This document shows positions 41,173 to 51,500 of a stretch of 64,000 nucleotides of DNA, piece after piece. A program made the translations under genes and the position numbers. The notes beneath the pieces are model-generated. The model saw only the letters and a program-made list of their open reading frames with translations, had not been told where the DNA came from and made no database searches. Numbering within the stretch: position 1 is the stretch's first letter; every line of letters begins with the position of its first letter. The stretch covers positions 10,525,103-10,589,102 of the forward strand of contig NC_087254.1 in NCBI RefSeq assembly GCF_037042905.1. The letters run 5' to 3'. Source of the DNA: Lytechinus pictus. Lineage: Eukaryota > Echinodermata > Echinoidea > Temnopleuroida > Toxopneustidae.

Positions 41173-41290
41173 TTGTAAAAAGAATTGTGTCTAAACGCAA
41201 CTCGAGATATCAATCGCAAATCTCTTTTTCGCCTGTTTCATTGGTTGAAAATCCAGTTACGTTTGACTGCAACTCTTTCTGAAACCGGTC
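41173..41290. mobile_element. MITE, GTTGCAGAAAGAGTTGCG family, copy 3
   Basis: AAAAGAATTGTGTCTAAACG and GACTGCAACTCTTTCTGAAA are diverged inverted ends; TTTCATTGGTTGAAAATCC is the middle. Confidence 0.7.
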
Positions 41291-41509
41291 AAAGGAAAAC
41301 TGCGCGCAGTCATTACGTAACAATAGATTTATACAGTTGCGCATGCGTAGGGGGGGGGGGCGCACATAGCGACAAACTTATCTTCTTCATGAAATATCAA
41401 TACACTATCATCTAGATTGGAAGTGCATTCACATATTCTGGTATTCTTGCAAATTGTTGCGTAGAATCTGAATTTCTGAATTCTTCATTCGATTAGAAAT
41501 CTATTCATC

Positions 41510-44500
41510 ATGAGTGACGAACGTAAGTACATTGGAGAAGATTTACCTTCAACAGGAACACATTAAAAAAGACAGAAAAAAATGAATCACTTTCAGATAT
41601 GATATTGGCACCATTATCTTTTTGAATCGCTGTTACTCTTTAGTATTTTTATGTTGTTCTCTTGTGTTTCTATAATAAGATGAGGAAAAGTTGCCCATAA
41701 TTACCAAATTATGAATCATGATTAAAATACTTCAAATTAATTGAAATATGAATAAACACAATTCTTAAATCTAAATGCAAAAGATGAATAATAGGCTCCT
41801 ATATTTTTATGATAGATTAGAAATGAAATCATTTCATCCGAGACATAAACAGGAAGAACATTTTGTGACGAGTTGATGGAAACTAAATTAATATATATTA
41901 TAAATAGAATTCACCACGAATTGAAATCAATTCAATATTTTTGTTTGTTTCATAATTATTTGTCCATCCGATAGCATCTCAAGTGATTCCAGCGTTCAGA
42001 TATCATCTTGCTGATGTATTAGAGTTCGACAAATATGTATATTTGAACGACATAAATGTTGAACAGATAGATGACTTTATTCACATGCTGAAGGAGCAAG
42101 CATCATTGATGAGGTCATCCAGTGAATCTTCGGCAATGACGGGGGCTGAGGAGGAGATGGAGGAGGATCAGGAGCTAGAGGAGGAGCAGGAGCAGCAGCA
42201 GCAACTAGAGGAGGATAAGGGAGCGGAGGATGAGCAGAAGGAGGAGGATAAGGGACAGGAGGAGGAGCATCAGCAGAAGGAGGAGGAAAGGGAGAGGAGG
42301 AACAGCAGCAGCAACAGGAAGGGGAGGATAAGGGAGAGGAGGAGCAGCATCAGCAGGAGGATAAGAGAGAGGAGGAGGAGCAGCAGCAGCAGCAGAAGGA
42401 GGATAAGGAGAAGCAGCAGCAGAAGGAGGATAAGGGAGGTGAGGAGGAGGAGAAGCAGCAGAAGGAGGATAAGGAGAAGCAGCAGCAGGAGGAGGATAGG
42501 GGAGAGGAGGAGGAGCAGCAGAAGGAGGATAAGGGAGAGGAGGAGGAGCAGGAGCAGCAGAAGGAGGAGGAGGGAGAGGAGGAGCAGCAGCAGAAGGGGG
42601 ATAAGAGAGAGGAGGAGGAGCAGCAGGAGGATAAGGGAGAGGAGGAGCAGCAGCAGGAGGATAAGGGAGCGGAGGAGGAGCAGCAGCAGGAGGAGGATAA
42701 GGAGAAGCAGCAGCAGGCGGAGGATAAGGGAGAGGAGGAGGAGCAGCAGCAGCAGGAGGATAAGGGAGAGGAGGAGCAGCAGCAGCAGAAGGAGGATAAG
42801 GGAGAGGATAAGGAGAAGCAGCAGCAAGAGGGGGATAAGGGAGAGGAGGAGCAGCAGCAGCAGGAGGATAAGGGAGAGGAGGAGCAGCAGCAGCAGAAGG
42901 AGGATAAGGGAGAGGATAAGGAGAAGCAGCAGCAGGAGGAGGATAAGGGAGAGGGGAAGGAGGAGGAGCTGCAGCAGCAGCAACTGGAAGAGGAGGAGCA
43001 GCTGCAGCAGCAGCAGGGGAAAGAGGATAAGGGAGAAGATGATGTGGAGGAGGAGATAAAGGAGCAGCAGCAACAGCAACAGGGGGAGGAGGCAGAGGAT
43101 AAGAAAGAGGTGGAGGAGCATCAACAGCAGCAGGATAAGGGAGAGGAGGAGGAGGAGCAGCAGCAGGAGGATAAGGGGGAGGAGGAGCAGCAGAAGGAGG
43201 ATAAGGAGAAGCAGCAGCAAGAGGAGGATAAGGGAGAGGAGGAGCAGCAGCAGCAGCAGAAGGAGGATAAGGGAGAGGATAAGGAGAAACAGCAGCAGGA
43301 GGAGGATAAGGGAGAGGGGAAGGAGGAGGAGGAGCAGCAGCAGCAGCAACAACAGGAAGAGGAGGAGCAGCTGCAGCAGCAGCAGCAGGGGAAAGAGGAT
43401 AAGGGAGAAGATGATGATGAGGAGGAGATAAAGGAGCAGCAGCAGCAGCAACAGGGTGAGGAGGAGGAGGAGGATAAGAAAGAGGTGGAGGAGCAGCAAC
43501 AGCAGCAGGATAAGAGAGAGGAGGAGGAGCAGCAGCAGCAAAAGGAGGATAAGGAGAAGCAGCAACAGAAGGAGGATAAGGGAGGTGAGGAGGAGGAGAA
43601 GCAGCAGAAGGAGGATAAGGATAAGCAGCAGCAGGAGGAGGATAAGGGAGATGAGGAGGAGCAGCAGCAGCAGAAGGAGGATAAGGGAGAGGAGGAGGAG
43701 GAGCAGCTGAAGGAGGAGGAGGGAGAGGAGGAGCAGCAGCAGAAGGGGGATAAGGGAGAGGAGGAGGAGGAGGAGGAGCAGCAGGAGGATAAGGGAGAGG
43801 AGGAGCAGCAGCAGGAGGATAAGGGAGCGGAGGAGGAGCAGCAGCAGGAGGAGGATAAGGAGAAGCAGCAGCAGAAGGAGGATAAGGGAGGTGAGGAGGA
43901 GGAGGAGAAGCAGCAGAAGGAGGATAAGGAGAAGCAGCAGGAGGAGGAGGATAGGGGAGAGGAGAAGCAGCAGCAGCAGAAGGAGGATAAGGGAGAGGAG
44001 GAGGAGGAGCAGCAGAAGGAGGAGGAGGGAGAGGAGGAGCAGCAGCAGAAGGGGGATAAGGGAGAGGAGGAGCAGCAGCAGCAGAAGGAGGATAAGGAGA
44101 AGCAGCAGCAGCAGAAGGAGGATAAGGAGAAGCAGCAGCAAGAGGAGGATAAAGGAGAGGAGGAGCAGCAGCAGCAGAAGGAGGATAAGGAGAAGCAGCA
44201 GCAGGAGGAGGATAAGGGAGAGGGGAAGGAGGAGGAGGAGCAGCAGCAGCAACAGGAAGAGGAGGAGCAGCTGCAGCAGCAGCAGGGGAAAGAGGATAAG
44301 GGAGAAGATGATGAGGAGGAGGAGATAAAGGAGCAGCAGCAGCAGCAGCAACAACAGGGTGAGGAGGAGGAGGATAAGAAAGAGGTGGAGGAGCAGCAAC
44401 AGCAGCAGGATAAGGGAGAGGAAGATGAGGAGGAGGAGCAACAACAGAATAAAAGAGAGGAGGAGAAGGAGGAGCAGCATCAGCAGCAAGAGCAACAGGA

Positions 44501-44831
44501 GGAGGAGGAGGCGGATGAAGAGGAAGAGAAGGAGGAGGAGGAGGAGGAGGAGGATGATATGAACGACTCATCTGCCGTAGAGGAACAATGTGAAGTGAGA
44601 AAGCTGGGAGAGGTACAGGTGAAAGAGGAAGTCAAGCGGGGTCAAACCGAGGAGGTTGAGATGCTGGAAGGGGACAATCCTAAGGGGCAGAATCACTGTG
44701 AAGATAAGAAGCATTGCGAACTTCAACTTGTGGAGGAAGATATGGACAGGGATAGAGAAAATGACTTGGTCGAGGAACATCATACTAAGAGGAGGAAAAA
44801 ATGGTGGCATAAATTACTATGCTGTTTCTGA
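41510..44831 (+). CDS. unrecognised Glu/Gln/Lys-rich repeat protein, two exons, one apparent frameshift
   Basis: Coding exon 1 (41510-41522) is ATG plus 10 nt before donor GTAAGT. Exon 2 (41975-44831) follows acceptor GATAG in phase. The N-terminus reads SQVIPAFRYHLADVLEFDKY and VEQIDDFIHMLKEQASLM, an ordered-looking helical stretch of about 45 residues. From about residue 70 the chain is almost only E, Q, K, D and G, built on EDKGEEEQQQQKEDKEKQQQ-like units. It ends with an ordinary segment (SSAVEEQCEVRKLGEVQVKE...) and a basic tail KRRKKWWHKLLCCF. Reading starts in frame 1. Near 42287 the repeat word GATAAG appears as GAAAG, and all following acidic repeats and the unique C-terminus lie in frame 3. 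With that one base counted, the gene would have 957 codons including stop. I know no family for it. It could be a real allele, an assembly error or a recent pseudogene. Confidence 0.65.
42120..44560 (+). repeat. 2.4 kb purine-rich coding minisatellite
   Basis: The + strand is almost pure purine plus CAG. Words such as GAGGAGCAGCAGCAG, AAGGAGGATAAGG and GAGAAGCAGCAGCAG recur in variable order. Longer blocks also repeat, for example the segments around 42950-43080, 43310-43460 and 44220-44360. All six frames are largely open because the words avoid stops. Confidence 0.92.
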
Positions 44832-45058
44832 AACTGTCCTGCAAAAAGCCACTTACGAGGGAAAGGGAGGGGGGATCAAACAGACAATATCAAGACCATC
44901 GTATGTTATCGAAAACTTCAGCATTCTGGCAAGAGCAAAATTATTCCCGGGCTCTTATCTTACCCAGCACCAAATCAAGACTGTTGCTATTCAATTATAT
45001 ATTTATGCCTTTATTTATCATGCACAATGTGATAATATTGTTATGTAATTAAATTGAA

Positions 45059-45064
45059 AATAAA
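45059..45064 (+). promoter_or_regulatory. candidate polyadenylation signal AATAAA
   Basis: AATAAA lies 228 bp after the stop codon at 44831, in AT-rich sequence before the GGAA microsatellite. It is a plausible 3' end for the repeat-protein gene. Confidence 0.5.
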
Positions 45065-45118
45065 TGTAAAGTGGAAATCATTAGCCAATGTGAAAGCCTC
45101 TTCTTTTTTTAACTGAGA

Positions 45119-45430
<312 letters not shown>

Positions 45431-45480
45431 AGGGGAAGAGCAGGAAGAGGGCGATAGGAAGGGGATCTCTTTTCCGCCTT

Positions 45481-47745
45481 AGCTAATTATTCCGATCCCT
45501 GACCCAGTATATGCTCTAAAATAGTATATGCAATTCGCATGAATGTATTTTTTTAAATATAGGCCCTATTCTGGTGGAACAATAGAAGAAATAGAATTAC
45601 AAGTTTAGGGGGTGTATTTAACAAAAACGACGTACACTTCTGAATAGCAAAAGAACAAGATGTCAAAAAGGAGAAAAATAAACATAACCAGAGTAAGAGA
45701 ATTACCTATCGATAAGATTCCAAATTAGGTAGCATTTTAAATTAATATTCTCTAGAATATTTCATTTTCATTTTGCCAGGTATATTGATGATGTAAATGA
45801 CAAATAGAATCATAGAGATCGTTATAAATATAATACGTAATAAGACAAAGTGAACAAATGAAACATATTACAAAACTACATAAATTACATTATATGGATC
45901 GAACCTATAGATGCAGTGTATGTGTGTAACAAAAATAAAGCTAAAAGCATGAATAATAACATGATTTTTTTTTCTTCTTGATAAGAGGGCTTAGGGGATA
46001 CTAACATCTATAAGCCGGTGTGATCTAACAATTAAGAGCTGGCAAGAGTACTATATTGTTTTCATAGAATAGGCCCTATTAGCTTTAAGAATAAAATATG
46101 AGTTTGATTCGTATGACCAATAGTTAATTATGGAACAATTAAACGGCTTTATTTTAAACACACTTACATAATGGTGAAATGGGCAATCTTCGCTGGCCAG
46201 CAATATATTACGAAATTATTTTCCCCAATATACAGTATATCATTTTCACACAATAAAGAGTACCACTTATTGGGGAAATTTTATTAGCCTTTATATAACC
46301 TCATCTTATTTCCATTAAGTTTTAAAAGGGGGTATTATTATTATTTTTATTTGTTTGTGTTCTCAGAGTTCAGATCAAAGGTGCAGAGAATCTGAATATA
46401 GATTTTTTTCTGTGACATGTTAGTTGCCACATAGAGACTCGAATGCGAATGGGGATGAATAGACTATAGGGATGAATGACGAGTGCTCAATATTGCGTGA
46501 AAATTTTGTGTCATTCGAGACGCTGTAACTAAGACTAAGTTCAGGACCATGTTCAACAGTCTGAAATTCGACCAAGTATTTATCTTTGATTGTAAGTAAT
46601 AATTAAATTACTAATGAATTTGTGGCAGACTTTGTGATGAAAATGGTATACAAATGGGCATGTCAGAAATTTATTTAGATCCCCAGAAAATGTTACTCCC
46701 TTCTCTTCTAATGTTCACTAACACAAATGTTTATGAGTGGGACTGGGCTAAAAAAAAAGCAATGGTGTTTCTAAGCAAATACTACCAACAAGCACTAGCA
46801 GCTCATCAACCTTGTGACAGACACACTGAGAGTATACCGAGGAGATCATTTGGGTGTGGAAACGACCCACAACAACAACAACATGGTGTTTCTAGACAGC
46901 TGGCAGCTGTCTGTTTAATGTTTCGAGGAGTTTTTAAACATTTTTATATTTTTTTTAATTTCTCCTCGATCAGACGGCTCGCTATCGTGCAGCCACCATT
47001 AGGGGGTTAACAATGCAAAATCCTCCCGACGGGGCTCATCGATTTTTGTCTTTATTTCATAAAAATATTTAAAATGAACTGTACCAACATGACCAAAGTA
47101 AAGATAATAATATTCCGTTTTGGCCTGAATTGCACCAAAAATAAACAAAAAAAGGGGAAAAAACAGTGACTTACTTCGGCTGTCGTGCAACTTCACTTCC
47201 CTGTTTTATCCGAACTTAATACATGTATGGCCATTGAGTCCCTGTATATACCGATCGAGCTAGAATTTCGGTCTCTCTATTTGGTGAGTGGAGCCAACGG
47301 AGTTCAGCGGAACGACTAACATAACAGAGACCGTAGACTAGTAGATGATGATGATGTAGCTTTAGTTTAGGCCTACAAGTACAACCGAAATCAGGAAGGA
47401 ACATTTCTGACACTCCGACTCCTTTCTTCAGCTAATTTTAAGAGAGTAATGATTTTAAAGCAATTTCATATAGAGGTCTAGATCTAGATTTAGAATCTGC
47501 TTCTGCATGCTATTTGCCCAAATGTAAAATTGTTTTCAATGTTTCTTTAATTTAATTTGAATCTTACGTACATACAAGTAAACTTCATTTCCTGTGACAA
47601 TCGGTCACTTGAGGAATAAAAAGTGAAACCACATGCTTTAGCAAATGACCAAATATTGGAAAAGACTGTTTTATGTTGTATAAGTATAAAAAGATTAATC
47701 TAATAACATTATTATTTTCTTTGATTGTTTTGTTTTTTACTACAG
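45481..47745 (+). other. spacer upstream of PIGQ
   Basis: No coding exon recognised. The PIGQ promoter and non-coding first exon should lie here, because an acceptor (ttttactacag) precedes 47746. The less AT-rich stretch 46980-47420 is a candidate, but no TATA box or initiator stands out. Confidence 0.5.
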
Positions 47746-48517
47746 AGCCTGCACTGTGGGATTTAAATGGAAATTTGAATTGTTTGGATGCATCTCGGAC
47801 TGGAAGAAGTATGGAGGGGACTGCTGTACTCAAAATCTTCTTCCCTGAAAGCTTGTTGAATGCAAGGAGTGGGTTGTGCCTTGGAACCACACACCCGGAC
47901 AAACGGTGCATGTGTGTTTTAGCCATCGTCCATCCATCTGAAGATGATCATGCTCCAGAACTGGAGATTAATCTCCCTGTCATCGGTATATATGAGAACG
48001 TGAGCAGAGACCCGAGACCAGATACAGACGAGAAGAGTCGTCACATCGGCTGCATCGTTGAAATGACACAAAAACATCACAATGAGATTCCGGCTTGTAG
48101 GATCGTCCGATCACCTTGGCAACATGTAGGCGGTCCAGGGAACATTCGCATTCTCTTCGTACTGTTCAATGATTATCATATACTAAACGCCCAGTACGTC
48201 TGTTTAGACGATAGCAAGCGGGGTGCAGATTCAGCGAAGAATGATTCTCATGGATCCACGCCTTCCATGTTGAAGGAACATAAGAAACCCATAACCCACC
48301 AATGTGAGGCAGTGGACTTCTTATTTTCAGCTGTCCGTCACTTTTCTAAGAATGCACTTCCGGCGTCTCCTCCCAATATACCCATGTCATGTTTACAAAG
48401 AAACTCCAGTAGTAAAGGATTTCGTATATGCAGTCAAATCTGTGAGATTTGTTTTATCTTGCCAGTCTTATTCATGAGATCTCTGTTTTACTGCTTGGAC
48501 AGTATCAAGGAAACAAG
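47746..48517 (+). CDS. PIGQ: PIGQ exon 1 of the coding part (ATG at 47811)
   Basis: Acceptor tttactacag, donor gtgatt after AG (phase 2 out). 47746-47810 is 5' UTR. ATG at 47811 is chosen because VLKIFFP directly follows, as at the start of PIGQ proteins; the open frame extends further upstream only through intron. The exon encodes a soluble N-terminal region and a hydrophobic segment [17 protein letters not shown] at its end. Confidence 0.92.
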
Positions 48518-51500
48518 GTGATTACCTGCAATACACAACATGAAATGGTAGTTGAATCTCTATTTCATTTTTGTATTTTCCTGTTTCTTCTTCGAGATAG
48601 TGCTGTGCTGTAGTATAAAAATGTTAGAATTAGTGATGTCACAGTATTTTGTTACAGAAAGTGAAAAAAATCCCTGTTCTATAGTAGGTAGGTATCAGTA
48701 AGTTAGAGGCAAGCACTATAAACGTGATCTGAAAAAGCTTGGGCTATTTTGAGCTGTTGACAACCAGTTGTGGGATGAATACAGCTGTGATGTCACATTT
48801 TTTTTCTGTTGGCTTGATTTATGATAAGTTCTGCCTCTGTAAACGTCCAACAGGGTGTTGCAAGAAAATATTTTCAATCAATTGCAAATATTATGTTGCA
48901 ATCAATAGCTGTTGCAATTTTAAAATTAATAGATCAATTTCAACTGTAGCAAATTGTTTCAAGAAGCAGTTTAGCAATCAATCACAAATCTACAATTAAT
49001 TACAAGACATATGATTGATTTAGGGACCAACAATAGACTTGCAATCAATCACAAGTTTCTTGCAACGCCCCACAAGATTGCTTGTCATGTTTTTGATAAT
49101 TGCCATTTTCTTCAGGGTACATGTAACCTGCCTTATATTTGCCTAGTTAATATTTTTGAAATTCATTTTAGAACACACATGTGTGGTCATAACTTTTTCA
49201 GATAACATGCTTGGTATATTATAATGATAATGTACAGACGGTAAAGATGATAAAGATTTGCTTACAAAAGGAATCACTTTGGTCACTTATTCCACATGAT
49301 AGTAAGTAAGATATAGTAAGAAAGGGGGGGGGGGGACAAAAATGAAAAAGTGAAAAAGTCAAAGTCGTAAACATTCATGTATAATATCAAGTTACTGAGT
49401 ACAAGTTTAATAAAAATAATTGAAAGGAACGTTTACTGTAAAACAGAAAGTTGATTCTTAAGATGGTTTGGAATAGTACTCCAAAGATGAGGACCGCTAT
49501 AAAATACAGTATTCTTTGAAAAATTAGTTCTGACTTAAGGAATATGGTATTCTACAGCATCGCGTGTAGTATACTTATGTACATTACAATTAAGGACAAA
49601 TTTAGATGCTATCAGAGTAGGTAAAATGCCTTTAGACAACATAAACATAAATATGGCAACATTCAATTTATTTGTCATATTTGTCAGCTTAGAAAATATT
49701 GGCAAGGAGTGGGCATTATACGGTGAATTAGATAAAATTCGTACAGCTTTTTAGTCATAAAATAATCATGATTATTTGACCAAGCAATATTCCAATAATT
49801 TATGTGGGAGTAAATCAAAGCATAATATAACATAATCAAAATATATCTTGGAAAGTGTCTCAAACGGTAAATAACACCCACAGCCTTGGCAACATGATTA
49901 CATAGGACACCGCACCTTCTTCTTGATCTTTGACTGTGTCAGCTTCTGTGCTTTGATCTTTTTTTATTTGCATGATTCTAGATTAATTCAGAGTGACCGC
50001 CTGTATGGATTTCTCACATTCCCCTCGACTGGATCTCATCTTGCCAATAAATTAAACCAGTTCTGGGAGTTCATGAGGAAGGACGACAAAGGTAGAGAAG
50101 AGGGATTATCAGAAGAGGTCAGAAGGTCGAGCAATGATTTCATCAGGTGAGGATTTGTGTGCTTTCATTTTCAAGCTAATTTCATATCTATGGTGCCCTG
50201 TTGTCTGGGTGTAATGATGATGATGATAATAATAATAATCATCATCATCAAAATGATAATCATCATAATAATGATAGTAATGATAATAATGATGATAGTG
50301 ATGATAATGATAATAATATTAATGTTAATTATAATAATGATGATAATGATAATAATGATGATAATAATAATGATAATAATGATAATAATAATGATAATGA
50401 TAATTAAATAATGATATTTATATTGATATATCTATATCTCTCATGAAATACTAGTAGTCTATTCTGAGGCAAACTTTGGTTATTATTATTACCCTAGCTT
50501 TAGCTGGACCTGTAATTTCTAATCTATCCTGCTGAGTACCCATTCACTTTACCTAGGTAGAGTGTGGCACAGCGTGGATCATTTCCTTGCTGACTAAGAA
50601 TAAAAATAATCATCTAAGTTCTCATTGTTTCAATTGCTTTCCTTGCGTTGAAAGGAACTGTGTCCTCATCTCACGTAAATGCTGATTTTACCAGTGCTTC
50701 TTAAAGAAATTTTCCCCGGAATGATGAATAAACACATTTTTAATCCTTCCTTTTTAAACTAATCTATTATCACATTCTCTTTAAAAAGCTGTCTGGTCAG
50801 CTGTAGATATCTGATTATAAGAGGTACTTGATCGCAAGTATGAAGGTTTTTTAAACATATGTTCGTTGAGAGGTTAATTTAATCATTATGAAAAGAAGCG
50901 TTCCTGATAAAATCGAAGGTAAGCTATTTCGCCGCTTATTTTCACCAACTTTTCTCTCTTCATTTTCTTACATTTTTTATTGTTATGTTTTCGATCTGCA
51001 AGCCATATACGGTGTGTCAGCCAAGAACAATACGCCAAGCTGATGAAGATCCTCTCTCCCTACACTCTAGATGCAGATTTACACCATTTAATCTGATTCT
51101 TGTAGATTTATTCTCATTCTTTCTCATCTGATATGCTTTTTGCTCAAGCAAGAGCAAGAATCGCCTTCTCTTCATCGGTGCAGGCAGGTCGGTTACGACG
51201 CGGAATGCGTGACGGATAGCATGTTGACCTTGTGATGAGGTCACCGGACTTTCGGCTCGTTGATACGCACTTAGAATGGCATCTCTATCCAACATGGTAG
51301 TAGTTGTGGAGCATTGTGGCCCAGTGGATTAGTCTTCTGACTTTGAAAAAATTGTGCTGCACTCAACCCAGGTGAGGTGAATGGGTACCCGCCAGGATTA
51401 ATTCCTTGAATGCATGAGCGCTGACAGGCAGCTCGAGCTAAAGCCGGGGTAATAATGATAATAACAACGCGCCTCGGAATAGAATATCTCTAGATAGATG

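Larger units (their letters stand above)
38369..41509 (+). other. SNX8 3' UTR and spacer
   Basis: The 3' UTR begins at 38369, but its end is not clear. ATTAAA at 38761-38766 and AATAAA-like motifs near 40437 are candidate polyadenylation signals. Four MITEs and a TTTA microsatellite are listed separately. I see no further coding exon. Confidence 0.6.
48518..49981 (+). other. PIGQ intron
   Basis: Holds a MITE (48853-49070) and a LINE fragment (49300-49905). 48518-48852 shows nothing recognisable. Confidence 0.75.

Noticed and set aside
42290..43059. Arg/Ser-rich continuation of frame 1 in the repeat gene
   Set aside because: It resembles an SR protein only because of the frameshift. The acidic frame continues to a unique C-terminus, so this is probably not the native product, though I keep it open in a finding.
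42205..44571. 788-codon minus-strand frame rich in Pro/Ala/Tyr, and a 741-codon frame of Leu/Ser
   Set aside because: They are antisense shadows of the purine repeat, whose words avoid stops in all frames. There is no unique flanking sequence or splice context.
47673..47810. upstream extension of the PIGQ frame starting MLYKYKKIN
   Set aside because: It runs through a pyrimidine tract and acceptor (ttttactacag at 47745), so it is intron. The ATG at 47811 fits the family start.
50157..50411. Ile/Met and Asp/Asn repeat frames
   Set aside because: Translation of the GAT/AAT microsatellite just downstream of PIGQ exon 2.
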